DNA of 64,000 bases from Mesorhizobium loti (GTDB lineage Bacteria > Pseudomonadota > Alphaproteobacteria > Rhizobiales > Rhizobiaceae): contig CP050293.1 in NCBI GenBank assembly GCA_014189435.1, positions 4,965,001-5,029,000 on the forward strand, given 5' to 3'. How positions within the stretch are numbered: the stretch's first letter is position 1; each line of letters begins with the position of its first letter. The position numbers and the translations under genes were made by a program. Shown in pieces: positions 33,767 through 43,535 of the stretch. The notes beneath the pieces were generated by a model that saw nothing but the letters and a program-made list of their open reading frames with translations, had not been told where the DNA came from and did not search any database.

Positions 33767-35119
33767 TTAAAAACCTGCCTTAACCTGGGGCATCTGGAAA
33801 TCGCCTGCCGGCCTTTCACCAAGGAATCTCTCCACCTCGACGAGAGCAGACTGAGCAGAAGGTCCCTGACCGAGGAATGACGTTCCTTCGTCGCGCGTGA
33901 GCATGTTTGGATTTCCATGAAGATCAAGCGAGCCCGGTGTCGCGTACGCTTCAGGGTGGTACCAGGCGCCTGACGCCAGTTGCACAACACCCTCCATGAC
34001 GTCGCTCGAAAGCACTGCGCCAGCCAGGCATGCGCCACGGTCATTAAAGACCCGCACGGTGTCGCCATTTTCGATCAGTCGGGAAGCAGCATCGATGCTG
34101 TTGATCAGAATCGGCTCACGCCCGGCCACTTTCGAATCGAGGCTCAGCTTTGCGTCGTCCAGCTGGCTGTGAAGTCGCGTCGAAGGCTGATTTGAGATGA
34201 GGTGAAGCGGAAACCGCTTGGCGGCCTTTGCCGAGTGCCATTCCTTCGGCGGCAACCAGACCGGATGGCCAGGGCAATTGTCATAGCCGAAGCCCGCAAT
34301 AGTCTCACTGAAGATTTCTATGCGCCCTGATGGCGTTCGAAGTGGGTTGGCCACGGGGTCGGCACGGAAATCGCCGAACAGGATGAAGTCGTCCTCCGGC
34401 GACGGCACCTCGACGAAGCCTTCCCTCCAGAATCTTGAGAACTCAGGCAACTCTACATTGTGCACCCGAGCCTTCGCGCGACATCCGTCGTAAGCATGCT
34501 CGATCCACCCACGAATATCGCGGCCCTCCGTGAACTGCTCCTGGAAGCCAAGGTGGCCGGCAAGGTCACTGAAGATGTCGTAGTCGTTGCGCGCTTGGCC
34601 AACCGGTTCAATCAGTTGCGGCATCGCGACGATGAAGCGATCGCGGGGTGATGCTCCGACATCATCCCGTTCAAAGGTGGTCGTCGCCGGCAATACGATG
34701 TCCGCTTGGCGCGCCGTCGCCGTCCACCAGACCTCATGAACGATGATCGTCTCTGGCCTGTTCCAGGCTTCGACCAGGCGGTTGATGTCCTGATGGTGAT
34801 GGAACGGATTGCCGCCCGCCCAATAAACGAGCTTGATATCTGGGAAGGTTACCGTCTTGCCGTTGAAAGGAATTGTCCCGCCCGGCTGAAGCAGCAGATC
34901 CGCCATTCGGGCGACTGGAATTGCCAGACCCAACGGGTTCTTGCCAGACTCCATCGCCGGAGAGCTGGTCGGCCGGCGTGGCGTACCCATCCCGTTGATC
35001 GACCCATAGCCGAAGCCGAAGCCGCCGCCCGGCAGTCCGACCTGGCCAAGCATCGCGGCCAAGGCGATGAGTGCCCAGTAAGGTTGTTCGCCATGGTCGG
35101 CGCGCTGCAATGTAAGCGG

Positions 35120-36769
35120 TCAGCCGATAACGTCAGGCCTAAAGTTCCAAGGCATGAGCATTTCGATTTCGGATGCCGGCCAGCCTTGAGCGATGCGGGT
35201 CAAGGTCTGCGAGAGCCAGTCGAGCGGATCGACGCTGTTCATTTTGCAGGTTTGCAGCAAGGTGGCTACCGTCGCCCAGGTTCGTCCACCGCCGTGGCTG
35301 CCGGCGAATAGACTATTCTTTCGCGTGATCGTCTGGGGCCTGATTGCACGCTCGACGATATTGGAGTCGATTTCGATGCGACCGTCCATCAGAAAGCGTT
35401 CCAGCGCCTCCCGCCGGGTGAGCGCGTAGCGGATCGCCTCGGCGGTCTTGGATTTTCCGGAGACCTTGCCCAGTTCCGCTTCCCATAGATCGAAGAGGCT
35501 CGCGACAATGGCCACGGACTTTTCCTGACGCAGCGCGGCGCGGCTTCCGGCATCCTTGCCGCGAACCTCGTCCTCGACCTTCCACAATTCGGTCATGGCG
35601 ATGATCGAATCCGTCGCGGCCTGCGAGACCCCGCTGATGTGCAGGTCGTAGAATTTGCGCCGCAGGTGAGCCCAGCACCCGGCGAGCCGGATTGTTTCAT
35701 TGCTGCCGGCTTTGGCCCGTGCCTTGACCAGGTTGGTATAGGCCGAGTAGCCATCCACTTGCAGGATACCGCTGAATCCGGCGAGGTGGCGCGCCACGCA
35801 ATCCGCACCTCTGCTGTCTTCAAAACGATAGGCAACCATTGGCGGACTGGTTCCGCCATAGGGTCGGTCATCCCGTGCGTAGGCCCACAACCAGGCTTTC
35901 GTGGTTTTCCCGGAACCAGGGGCAAGGGTGGGCAAGGTCGTCTCGTCGGCGAAGACCCTTTCGCCCTCCTTGATGCGCTCCAGTATGTAATCAGCAAGCA
36001 TCTGCAGCTCGAAGCCCAGATGCCCCATCCATTGCGCCATCAACGACCGGCTGATCTCGACGCCGTCGCGCAGATAGATCGCCTCCTGCCGATAAAGCGG
36101 GAGGCCGTCGGCGTATTTGGAGACGGCGATATAGGCGAGCAGCCGCTCCGTCGGCAGGCCGCTTTCGATGATGTGCGCCGGCGCCAGAGCCTGGACCACG
36201 CCGTCACGGCCCCGGAAGGCGTATTTGGGACGGCGCGTGACGATGACCTGGAACTTCGGCGGCACGACGTCCAGCCGCTCGGATCGATCCTCGCCGATCA
36301 GAACCTTTTCAAGCCCCTCGCAGTCGGCCGGGATTTCCGGCTCGACGACCTCCTCGATGCGTTCGAGGTGGGCAGCAAAGCCCTTGCGCGGACGCGGGGC
36401 GCGCTTCGGCTTGTTCCCGACCGCGCGGTCGAGTTCGCTCCGGATTTCCGAAAGGCCGGTCTCGACCTCTTCGAAGGCAAAGGAGGCCTGCTCGTCGTCG
36501 ATGGCCAGGCGTAGCCGCTCGGAACGCGTGCCATGTTGCGTGCGCTGTAAAACTTTCAGGATTGACGTGAGATTGGCGATCCGCTCGCTGGCGCTTTTCT
36601 CGACAGCTTTCAGCCGGGCGACCTCCGCCTCAGATGCTGCGATCCGAGCGTCGGCGACTGCGATCCGGGCCTCGCTTGCAGCCTGCTCGCGAGCCATGGA
36701 AAGGATCATCGCCTTCAGCGCATCAACGTCGTCGGGAAGGGCAAGACCCGGTAGAACCATGGCAAGCAA
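35120..36769 (-). CDS. tnpC: IS66 transposase TnpC
   Basis: A 549-residue transposase. N-terminal coiled coil (SEAEVARLKAVEKSASERIANLTSILKVLQRTQHGTRSERL), zinc-ribbon-like and linker region, then the DDE core (ERVFADETTLPTLAPGSGKTTKAWLWAYARDD; GILQVDGYSAYTNL; GCWAHLRRKF) and the C-terminal EIDSNIVERAIRPQTITRKNSLFAGSHGGGRTWA. Full length. Confidence 0.96.
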   Translation of the reverse strand: MLAMVLPGLALPDDVDALKAMILSMAREQAASEARIAVADARIAASEAEVARLKAVEKSASERIANLTSILKVLQRTQHGTRSERLRLAIDDEQASFAFEEVETGLSEIRSELDRAVGNKPKRAPRPRKGFAAHLERIEEVVEPEIPADCEGLEKVLIGEDRSERLDVVPPKFQVIVTRRPKYAFRGRDGVVQALAPAHIIESGLPTERLLAYIAVSKYADGLPLYRQEAIYLRDGVEISRSLMAQWMGHLGFELQMLADYILERIKEGERVFADETTLPTLAPGSGKTTKAWLWAYARDDRPYGGTSPPMVAYRFEDSRGADCVARHLAGFSGILQVDGYSAYTNLVKARAKAGSNETIRLAGCWAHLRRKFYDLHISGVSQAATDSIIAMTELWKVEDEVRGKDAGSRAALRQEKSVAIVASLFDLWEAELGKVSGKSKTAEAIRYALTRREALERFLMDGRIEIDSNIVERAIRPQTITRKNSLFAGSHGGGRTWATVATLLQTCKMNSVDPLDWLSQTLTRIAQGWPASEIEMLMPWNFRPDVIG

Positions 36770-36836
36770 CAGAGCACAAAAACAGCCGCTTTCCCAACCG
36801 TTCCAGCCGCATGATTCATCTTGCCGCAGGCCGGTT

Positions 36837-37181
36837 TCAGCCCGTCGATAACGGCCGCCTGACCCTGGCCGGACGAATCTTTTTCCAGTCCAGTCCGGCC
36901 AGAAGCGCCATCAACTGGGCGTGGTCGAGACGCATGCGCGCGGCCGATATCCCCGGCCAGCAGAAGCTGTGATCTTCCAGAGTCTTCGAATAAAGACAAA
37001 CCCCGCTGCCGTCCCACCACACGATGCGAACCCGGTCCGCACGCTTCGAACGGAATACGTGAAGTGCCCCCGAGAATGGGTCCAGGCCGCCATCCCTGAC
37101 CAGCGCCATCAAAGATGCCGCGCCCTTGCGGAAGTCGACCGGCTGGCACGACACGTAAACCACCACACCGGAAGCGATCAT
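36837..37181 (-). CDS. tnpB: IS66 accessory protein TnpB
   Basis: A 114-residue Orf2-type protein: YVSCQPVDFRKGAASLMALVRDGGLDPFSGALHVFRSKRADRVRIVWWDGSGVCLYSKTLE, the standard IS66 TnpB core. Needed with TnpA for transposition. Its start overlaps the tnpA stop by 4 bases. Confidence 0.95.
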   Translation of the reverse strand: MIASGVVVYVSCQPVDFRKGAASLMALVRDGGLDPFSGALHVFRSKRADRVRIVWWDGSGVCLYSKTLEDHSFCWPGISAARMRLDHAQLMALLAGLDWKKIRPARVRRPLSTG

Positions 37182-37585
37182 GCCTTACGAACCGCGCGGA
37201 TGATCCTCGCCAGGCGATCGGGATCGACATCGCCGCCGGCGCGCACCACTGCGTCGCCAATGACGATTTCCACCGTGTCGCTGCCCACCGCTTCAAAGCG
37301 CGTGAACTTCGCCGGCTTGCTCGCTCCCTCCGTCAGTGGCGCAACCATGCCCGACGAAAGCGCCTTGCGGCGCCACGCATAGAGCTGCGAGGGGTCCAGC
37401 CCCTCGGAACGCGCAACCGCCGAGACATTGCCCCCTGGCGAGAACGCTTCGGCGACAAGCCGTGCCTTCTCTTCGTCCGACCGATGGCGCGGCTTGCGTC
37501 GGGACGGCACAGGCTCCGCCGTCAAAATCTCGAATGTTCGATGATGGCTCATACTGTCGCTCATAGGATTCTCCGCATGATTCAT
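37178..37585 (-). CDS. tnpA: IS66 accessory protein TnpA
   Basis: A 135-residue protein with a helix-turn-helix at about 35-75 (RHRSDEEKARLVAEAFSPGGNVSAVARSEGLDPSQLYAWRRKAL) and a C-terminal beta-rich tail (VEIVIGDAVVRAGGDVDPDRLARIIRAVRKA). First gene of the element; ATG 37561 (MSDSMSHHRTF) is an alternative start. Confidence 0.94.
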   Translation of the reverse strand: MNHAENPMSDSMSHHRTFEILTAEPVPSRRKPRHRSDEEKARLVAEAFSPGGNVSAVARSEGLDPSQLYAWRRKALSSGMVAPLTEGASKPAKFTRFEAVGSDTVEIVIGDAVVRAGGDVDPDRLARIIRAVRKA

Positions 37586-38607
37586 GCTGAAAATGAGCGA
37601 TCAACCGCCTGCACGCTACGTGGGGATGCCTACGCGCTTACGCTGCAATGACCAGGTTGCTGAAAGCATCGTGCGGGCGTCGGCCATGCGCAGCGCCAGA
37701 CCAGAAATCCTGTCCGCATCAATGCCGGTGAGGCCAGAGGCCCAAGCCGGGGATTTTGGTCTGCCGTCCGTGAGACCGAGAACATAGTCGCGGAAACGCT
37801 CGTAGCCGACAGTGCACTTGTCCATGAAGGCGAGGTCGACACGGTCATTGACAATCAAGGTGCGCGCGAACGCCAGCATGAGAGCGGTATCGGCGCCCGG
37901 CCTGATCGGCAGCCACTCGGCACCAAGCCAGTCACTACAGTCGCGTTTGAGAGGACTGATCGACACGAATTCGACGCCTGCGTCCCGGGCCTGTTTGAGC
38001 CAGCCCGGACTCTCGTGGTTACCGGCGCCTCCGGTGGTGATGAGCATGTTCTTTTCGGCCGCGCCGCCGAACAGAACCATGAGCTTCGTGTTCTTGATGA
38101 TGCTCGGCCAGTCGGTGACAGGCCCTGCAACGGCTTCGATGCCGCCTACGATGTGCGGCAGCAGCACTGCCGCCGCACCCCAGCTGTAATTGGTCACCTG
38201 ATCGACGCAACCGCCGAACCCGTACAGGAAACGATGGACAAGTGTGCGGGCGTGATTGATCCGCCCTGCGCTCGACCATCCATACGAACCGCCGAAAATC
38301 GCCTTGTTGCCATGCTCTTCCTTCACGTCGCGCAGTTGCTGCGAGACCAGCTGAAGCACCTCCTCCCAGCTTACCGGAACAAACGGCTCGGCTCCGCGCC
38401 GCCGGGACAGGTCGCCTGGCCCTCGCAGCAGATAACCCTCGCGCACCATCGGCTGCGCTACGCGCGAGGCGGCATGCACGGCGCTCGGAACGGACTGGAT
38501 CAGAGCCGATGGGTGGCTGTCATGGCCGAAGGGCGAGACAGAATCGATCCGGCCGCCCCTCAGGTTCGCTTCGAATGTTCCCCAATGCGCGTGGCTCAGC
38601 CTGCGGC

Positions 38608-39486
38608 TCATTGCGCCCGATCGCCTCCGGTGCCGAGCGCCACGACCTGGCTTCGGTAGAGTTCGTCACGGCGTGTATCCATGTGGCTCTGCACCATGGT
38701 GCGCGTCAGTGCCGAGTCAGGCCATTCCGCAAGGAGACAGTCGTCGCTGCTTGCCCCAGCCGGACCTGCCAGAAGCCGGCCATTGGGCCCGACGATGAAG
38801 CTTTGCCCTAGGAAACGTACGCCGCCCTCCTCGCCAGTGCGGTCAGCGCAGGCGATGGTGATTTCATTGCTGCAGGCGGCGGCCATCGCCAGGTGCATCG
38901 CCATCGGCGCGGCGTTTGGGGCATCCTGGGCCTGACGTGGCGGGACGGACCAGTTGCTCGGTGAAGCTACAAGCGTTGCACCGCTTGCTGCCAGGGCGCG
39001 GGTCACCTCCGGAAACCAGAGATCGTAGCAGACTGCCAGTCCCACTCTCCCCCAGGGCGTGTCGATGCAAGCGAGTTGATCGCCGAGATCGAAAAGGCTC
39101 TTCTCGCGGCCAAAGACATGCGCCTTGCGATAGCGCGAAACAGCCCCGTCAGGGGTGGCGATGACGGCGGTGTTGTAAAGTTGTTCTCCATCCCGTTCCG
39201 CCATCCCGGCGATCAGATAGATGTTCAGGCGCAGGGCAATCTCGCACCACGCCTTTACGCTCGGGCCGTCGATGGTCTCGGCGATCGCGAGCAGCTGGGA
39301 CCGGTCAGGAAACACGAGCCCCGTCGTGCAGCATTCCGGCAGGATCACGATCGAGGCGCCGCGCCGCGCCGCTTCATCGATCTTTACCAGGGACAAAGCG
39401 AGATTTGCGGCGACCGTGCCATGCACCGGCGCGTATTGGCTCACGGCAACGATCGGTCGCCTGCCGCTTCCTTCAGGCTGCGACAT
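38608..39486 (-). CDS. Nitrilase-superfamily amidohydrolase
   Basis: A 292-residue carbon-nitrogen hydrolase with the triad Glu51 (VILPECC), Lys121 (RYRKAHVF) and Cys153 (VCYDLWFPE). It hydrolyses a non-peptide C-N bond, probably an amide or carbamoyl group of a small acid, in the cytoplasm. It overlaps the aspartoacylase-like gene upstream by 14 bases and the molybdoenzyme start by ATGA, so all three are translated together. Substrate is unknown; the neighbours suggest a modified amino acid. Confidence 0.9.
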   Translation of the reverse strand: MSQPEGSGRRPIVAVSQYAPVHGTVAANLALSLVKIDEAARRGASIVILPECCTTGLVFPDRSQLLAIAETIDGPSVKAWCEIALRLNIYLIAGMAERDGEQLYNTAVIATPDGAVSRYRKAHVFGREKSLFDLGDQLACIDTPWGRVGLAVCYDLWFPEVTRALAASGATLVASPSNWSVPPRQAQDAPNAAPMAMHLAMAAACSNEITIACADRTGEEGGVRFLGQSFIVGPNGRLLAGPAGASSDDCLLAEWPDSALTRTMVQSHMDTRRDELYRSQVVALGTGGDRAQ

Positions 39487-40492
39487 CTGTATCGCTCCAT
39501 TCAGTAGCCAGGAAGGCGACGCGATCGCCCGAATGCACGACGGGATCGCGCCTTACCGCGATCACCCAGCTGTCTGTCTCGACCGCGATGTCCTCGATGA
39601 CATCACCAAACAGGTTGCGGATGCTACCGATGCTGCCGCCAGCTTTGACAGCGGTTCCAGGCAGTACCTTCGGTTCGAACAGGCCGCCGGCCTTCGCCAG
39701 CCGGTGGGCGCGCCTGGTCACCCGCCTTATCTGGCGCGCGACCGGGTCCGACGATGCGGCCAGGATGCCGATCTTGCCAGCCAGCCGCATGAGGCCGGCG
39801 ACGCCATGTTCAACGTGATCCTCCTCCAGCCGGCCGCCGCCACCAAGCTCGACCATGAAAGCGATCGCCCCCAGCGAAAGCGACTGGTAATCCAACGCGC
39901 CGCCAATGTTTCCCGGCAACTCGCCTAACGCGTTGGCGACGGGCATGCGGCAGGCAATCGTGGGCTCAAAACAGGCTATGTGCGCCAGCAATTCGGCTTC
40001 GGAGACCCGCGCTTCCGGATGGACCTTGTAGACGGCGTAGGGCGCGGCATCGAATGGCGTGCCAAGCGTGTGGATGTTGATCACCACATCGGCGGACTTG
40101 CCGAAACGATCGAACAGGGCGGCGGCGGCGCGCTCGGTCGCGAAACCGTTCGCCCGGCCGGGAAAACTCTGATCCATGTCGATGCTGTCGATCAGCGTTG
40201 TCTTGCGCCGCTCGTCGAAGGCCAGCACGTTGGCAACCGGTGTCACCACGACGCTGCCGGTCATCACGGACGGTTCGAGCCGATCGAAAAACCGCTGTGC
40301 AGCAAACACACCATTGATTTCGTCACCGTGTACGGCGGCATTCACCCACAGACAGGGTCCCTCGCCCTGCCCGCGCTTGACCAGATAGGGAATGCGGATC
40401 TCGCGCCCGCTTGCGGTGGTGCCCGCACTGATTGTGCCGCGTTCGGTAATGGGCGCAACAAATGGCTGCGACTGCGGGACACGCTCGTTCAT
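39473..40492 (-). CDS. Succinylglutamate desuccinylase/aspartoacylase-family protein
   Basis: A 339-residue zinc carboxypeptidase-like deacylase (M14 fold): Zn ligands in AAVHGDEING (His55, Glu58) and NIHTLG (His141), with VELGGGGRLEEDHVEHGV and the C-terminal beta domain (GGLFEPKVLPGTAVKAGGSIGSI) that caps the site. Family members remove N-acyl groups from amino acids (AstE, AspA) or act on related small acids. ATG 40492 (MNERVP) is preferred; ATG 40510 is possible. It sits 28 bases after the IclR gene in the same operon. Confidence 0.88.
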   Translation of the reverse strand: MNERVPQSQPFVAPITERGTISAGTTASGREIRIPYLVKRGQGEGPCLWVNAAVHGDEINGVFAAQRFFDRLEPSVMTGSVVVTPVANVLAFDERRKTTLIDSIDMDQSFPGRANGFATERAAAALFDRFGKSADVVINIHTLGTPFDAAPYAVYKVHPEARVSEAELLAHIACFEPTIACRMPVANALGELPGNIGGALDYQSLSLGAIAFMVELGGGGRLEEDHVEHGVAGLMRLAGKIGILAASSDPVARQIRRVTRRAHRLAKAGGLFEPKVLPGTAVKAGGSIGSIRNLFGDVIEDIAVETDSWVIAVRRDPVVHSGDRVAFLATEWSDTDVAA

Positions 40493-40520
40493 GCTTCTTG
40501 ATCCGTCCATCTCGCGGTTG

Positions 40521-41333
40521 TCAGACTGGCGCGGCCGACCTTGCCAGAGCAGGCTTGGGTGAAGTGCTGGCAGAGCCGAACGGGTAGTCGGCGGCGCCGC
40601 ATTTGATCGACAGCGTTCGCGCTTCTTCGTGCAGCAACGCGATCAGTGAATCCGTCTCCTCCTCAGCAAAGAACCGGTCGGGAATGATGAGGCCGAGGGC
40701 AGCGACGGTGTCGTTCGAGCGCCCCAGCACCGGAACGGCAATCGCAGACAATCCAGGAGCGCTCTCCCCTCGGGTCAGCGAGACGCCGCTGTCTCTTGTC
40801 TCCTCGATCTGGCGCCGAAACACCTCGGGATCCGTCACGGTGGAAGGCGTGATCGGATCAAGGCGACGATTGGCGACAAACGCCTCGAAACCAGCCGGCG
40901 TCAGGCCCGCGAGCAGGACCTTGCCGGCGGACGTTGCGTGGAATGGCAGTCTATTGCCGACGCGCCAGCGGCCGTCGATATAGTGCGGACCTTCGACGGC
41001 GAGGATGTGCAGGATGAGATCGCCACGCATCACGCTGAGCGTTGTCGAATGACCCGTTCTCTCGACGATCTGTCGCAATACCGGCAGGGCCGCGTGCGCC
41101 AGCGGCTGCGACTTGATGTAGTTGGAGCCTAGCTCAAACGCGGCAAGGCCAACGCGGTAACGGCGCGTCTGTTCGTCCTGCTCCAGAAAGCCGTTGGCGC
41201 GAAAGTCGGCAAGCAGCCGCGATACCTTGCTTTTCGGCAGGGCCGTCGCTTCGGCGATTTCCGTCACCGAAAGCGTCTGTTCCTCGGTTTCGAACAGCTT
41301 GAGCAGTTTGAGCGCTGTATCGAGCGTTTTCAT
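40521..41333 (-). CDS. IclR-family transcriptional regulator
   Basis: A 270-residue regulator. The N-terminal winged helix is TLDTALKLLKLFETEEQTLSVTEIAEATALPKSKVSRLLADFRANGFLEQDE (about 3-55), followed by the GAF-like effector domain (LILHILAVEGPHYIDGRWRVGNRLPFHATSAGKVLLAG) and the conserved RGESAPGLSAIAVPVLG. Effector is probably a metabolite of the surrounding pathway. It is the only regulator inside the 37.6-50.1 kb catabolic block and so a candidate for the two GTTGCA-N5-TGCAAC operators. Confidence 0.93.
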   Translation of the reverse strand: MKTLDTALKLLKLFETEEQTLSVTEIAEATALPKSKVSRLLADFRANGFLEQDEQTRRYRVGLAAFELGSNYIKSQPLAHAALPVLRQIVERTGHSTTLSVMRGDLILHILAVEGPHYIDGRWRVGNRLPFHATSAGKVLLAGLTPAGFEAFVANRRLDPITPSTVTDPEVFRRQIEETRDSGVSLTRGESAPGLSAIAVPVLGRSNDTVAALGLIIPDRFFAEEETDSLIALLHEEARTLSIKCGAADYPFGSASTSPKPALARSAAPV

Positions 41334-41372
41334 CTTTGATGGCTGCCTCTGGTTTCGGTCATGCTGACGCTT

Positions 41373-41978
41373 TCAGTTCAGGATCTGGAACGCGGCGTCA
41401 GTCGGCATCTTGCCCGCGCCGTTGACCGTCTGGATGTCCTGCGGACAAGCCGAAATAACCATCAGCAGATCCGCCTTCACATCGAAGAGAACATGGTCGC
41501 CCGGCCGTGAGACCGGAGGCTCGCGGGTGATGACGCCTGCGCCTGACACCGGAAAGTTCATGAACAGGTTGAGCGGTCCGGGTGTGAAGGCCAACTGCTT
41601 GCCAACGCTTGCCAGCGCGGCGTGAAAGTTGTCGTTGCAATTGTCGTGGTAGCCTTCGTATTTCAACCGCTCATAGGTCTTGCGGCTGCAGCAGCACATC
41701 AACGTGTCATGGATGCCCGGCGACGTGTCCTCGATCACCGTGAGCATCGGGGTGAACAGGTTGCTCACATAGGTGTCGCCGGTAGCCGGGATGATGCGGC
41801 TGGTCGATGATCGCGTATGCTCCATCGACATGTACTCCTTCATGTCATTGAGAGCGAAGGCCCAGGTGTCAAGCACCTGCGACCCGTGCGTGTTGATGAT
41901 CTTCAGCCGGCTCCCGCGACGCACCTGGAAGGCAATGCCTTTGCGGGCCGGGATGACGGTTGTTTCGGCATGGCTCAT
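41373..41978 (-). CDS. DUF1989 (urea carboxylase-associated family) protein, copy 1
   Basis: A 201-residue protein: VIPARKGIAFQVRRGSRLKIINTHGSQVLDTWAFALNDMKEYMSMEHTR, LFTPMLTVIEDTSPGIHDTLMCCCSRKTYERLKYEGYHDNCNDNFHAAL, NLFMNFPVSGAG and VISACPQDIQTVNG are the family landmarks, with conserved Cys, His and Asn. Members accompany urea carboxylase or amine/amino-acid catabolism; the reaction is not settled. ATG 41978 has GGAG 6 bases upstream; ATG 41999 would overlap livF by ATGA. A second copy is at 56727-57425. Confidence 0.9.
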   Translation of the reverse strand: MSHAETTVIPARKGIAFQVRRGSRLKIINTHGSQVLDTWAFALNDMKEYMSMEHTRSSTSRIIPATGDTYVSNLFTPMLTVIEDTSPGIHDTLMCCCSRKTYERLKYEGYHDNCNDNFHAALASVGKQLAFTPGPLNLFMNFPVSGAGVITREPPVSRPGDHVLFDVKADLLMVISACPQDIQTVNGAGKMPTDAAFQILN

Positions 41979-41995
41979 GTCTCGCTCCGGGCTGT

Positions 41996-42739
41996 TCATA
42001 TGTCTGTCGTTTCGACCACCGGCTCGCCGCCGAGGAAGGCAGCCTTGATACGGGGATCATGCATGACGTCGCTTGCGGGGCCGTCGGCGAATTTGCGGCC
42101 GAGTTCCAGGACGATCGCGCGGTCCGAGATCATCAGCGATCCGAACACATTCTGTTCCGCCATGATGACAGTCACGCCTTTGCTCCGGATCGAATTCACC
42201 GTCTCGAACACCTCCGACTGCATCCTCGGTGAAAGGCCCAGTGACGGCTCATCGAGCAGAAGAAGCCTGGGGCTGTTTTCAAGCACCATCGCCGTTTCCA
42301 GGATCTGCTGTTCGCCGCCGCTCAGATTGCCGGCAAGCTGGCGCCATTTGCGGCGCAGCATCGGGAAGAGTTCGATCACGCTCTCGATCGCGGCCGACGC
42401 CCTTGTCCGCGGCAGAAGGTATGCGCCCATCTCCAGGTTTTCGTGAACGGTCATCTGGGGAAAGTTGCACCGCCCCTGGGGCACGATGCCGATACCGGTC
42501 TTGAGCCTTGCAGCGGGCGACAGTCCCTCAACGGACTTGCCCTCGAAGGTCAGCTTTCCGGAGAAGTGTTTGTTGAGGCCGAAAATGGATTTGAGCAGCG
42601 TCGATTTCCCGGCGCCATTGCCGCCGATCAGGCTGGTCACCGAACCGGTAGCGAAGACCGCCGAGAAGTCGCGCACGATCGGATGATCGAGGTAGCCGAC
42701 CGACCAGTCGCTGATTTCGAGTGCGACGTCACTGGCCAT
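41996..42739 (-). CDS. livF: Branched-chain amino acid-type ABC transporter ATPase (LivF-like)
   Basis: A 247-residue ATPase: Walker A GGNGAGKSTLLKSIFG (about 38-53), signature LSGGEQQ, Walker B LLLLDEPSLGLSP, and His switch VIMAEQN. Shape and the short length match LivF. It energises uptake with LivG. Overlaps livG by 11 bases. Confidence 0.93.
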   Translation of the reverse strand: MASDVALEISDWSVGYLDHPIVRDFSAVFATGSVTSLIGGNGAGKSTLLKSIFGLNKHFSGKLTFEGKSVEGLSPAARLKTGIGIVPQGRCNFPQMTVHENLEMGAYLLPRTRASAAIESVIELFPMLRRKWRQLAGNLSGGEQQILETAMVLENSPRLLLLDEPSLGLSPRMQSEVFETVNSIRSKGVTVIMAEQNVFGSLMISDRAIVLELGRKFADGPASDVMHDPRIKAAFLGGEPVVETTDI

Positions 42740-43535
42740 GGAATGCTAGCTCCATCGCTACGGCGTCGGCCTTGCCAAGATAGGCGTGCAGCACACGCTC
42801 GTCCTCCTTGATGAGGGACGGCGGCCCCTCGGCGAGCTTTCGACCCTGCTCCATCACCACCACCCGGGAACAGTGTTCCATGATGAACTGAACGTTGTGC
42901 TCTACTATGATGAATGTCTGACCGTCGCCGTTGAGTGATTGGATGAGGCCGGCGATCCTCCTGATGACCGTCGGGTTAACGCCAGCCAGCGGCTCGTCGA
43001 GAATGACGATTTTCGGATTGGACATCAGGGCCATCGCCAGCGCGAGCAGCTTCTTTTGCCCGTAGGACAGGAACGCGGCCGGGAAGGCCGACATCGTCGC
43101 CAGCCCCACCAGATGGATCAGCTCGCGGCCGCGCTCGCTGGCCCGACGCTCGGCACCGCGGCAGGCCTGCGTGCCGGCCAGCGCCTGCCACCAAGGGACG
43201 CCGTCATAGGCCTGGCGCGCGATCAGCACATTTTCCATGAGTGTCAGCCGGTCATAGACGCGCACATTCTGGAACGTTCGGGAAAGGCCTGCCTGGGCGA
43301 TCTGCTCGGCGCGCGCGCCAGTCAGCCGCTTCCCGTCAAGCAACACGGAGCCTTGGTCCGCCCTCGTGAAGCCGGTGATACAGTCGATGGAGGTGCTCTT
43401 GCCCGATCCGTTTGGTCCGATCAGACCCAGGATCTCGCCCCGCTCGACCACGAATGTCAGGTCATCGACCGCCCTGATGCCGGAAAATGATTTGCTGAGG
43501 CCCTCAACCGAAAGAAGTGGCTGCTGTGACGGCAT
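42729..43535 (-). CDS. livG: Branched-chain amino acid-type ABC transporter ATPase (LivG-like)
   Basis: A 268-residue ATPase: Walker A IGPNGSGKSTSIDCITG, signature SYGQKKL (divergent, as is usual in LivG), Walker B IVILDEPLAGVNP, switch IIVEHNV, and the LivG-type C-terminus VVVMEQGRKLAEGPPSLIKEDERVLHAYLG. The start overlaps the livM stop as TAATG. Confidence 0.93.
   Translation of the reverse strand: MPSQQPLLSVEGLSKSFSGIRAVDDLTFVVERGEILGLIGPNGSGKSTSIDCITGFTRADQGSVLLDGKRLTGARAEQIAQAGLSRTFQNVRVYDRLTLMENVLIARQAYDGVPWWQALAGTQACRGAERRASERGRELIHLVGLATMSAFPAAFLSYGQKKLLALAMALMSNPKIVILDEPLAGVNPTVIRRIAGLIQSLNGDGQTFIIVEHNVQFIMEHCSRVVVMEQGRKLAEGPPSLIKEDERVLHAYLGKADAVAMELAFHGQ

Larger units (their letters stand above)
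35112..37641 (-). mobile_element. IS66-family insertion sequence, complete
   Basis: A 2530-bp element with ends starting GTAAGCG on both sides (left GTAAGCGGTCAGCC, right in reverse complement GTAAGCGCGTAGGC). It is flanked by an 8-bp target duplication GCTGCAAT (35104-35111 and 37642-37649). It carries the usual tnpA-tnpB-tnpC set, all intact and on the minus strand. The perfect duplication and the undamaged halves of the host gene suggest a recent insertion. Confidence 0.95.
33767..38611 (-). pseudogene. BisC/TorZ-like molybdopterin oxidoreductase, split by IS66
   Basis: The N-terminal part (38611-37650, MSRRLSHAHWGTFEANLRGGRIDSVSPF...) and the C-terminal part (35111-33767) rejoin exactly in frame to a 768-residue protein when the IS and one 8-bp duplication are removed. 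The N-part holds GGSYGWSSAGR with the probable Mo-ligand Ser114 of the DMSO-reductase family; the C-part holds GNPFHHHQDINRLVEAW, QADIVLPATTTFERDDVG and NGDTVRVFNDRGACLAGAVLSSDVMEGVVQLASGAWYHP. There is no Tat signal and no N-terminal iron-sulfur Cys motif, as in cytoplasmic biotin or methionine sulfoxide reductase (BisC). Last gene of the liv-type operon, overlapping the amidohydrolase by ATGA. Inactive as it stands. Confidence 0.9.

Noticed and set aside
33316..34068. A 250-codon minus-strand frame that might be an integrase near the att-like site
   Set aside because: It runs in another frame across the end of the molybdoenzyme gene and shows no tyrosine-recombinase residues in the expected order.
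35639..36851. Plus-strand frames of 291 and 227 codons inside the IS66 element
   Set aside because: Antisense to tnpC, without start signals.
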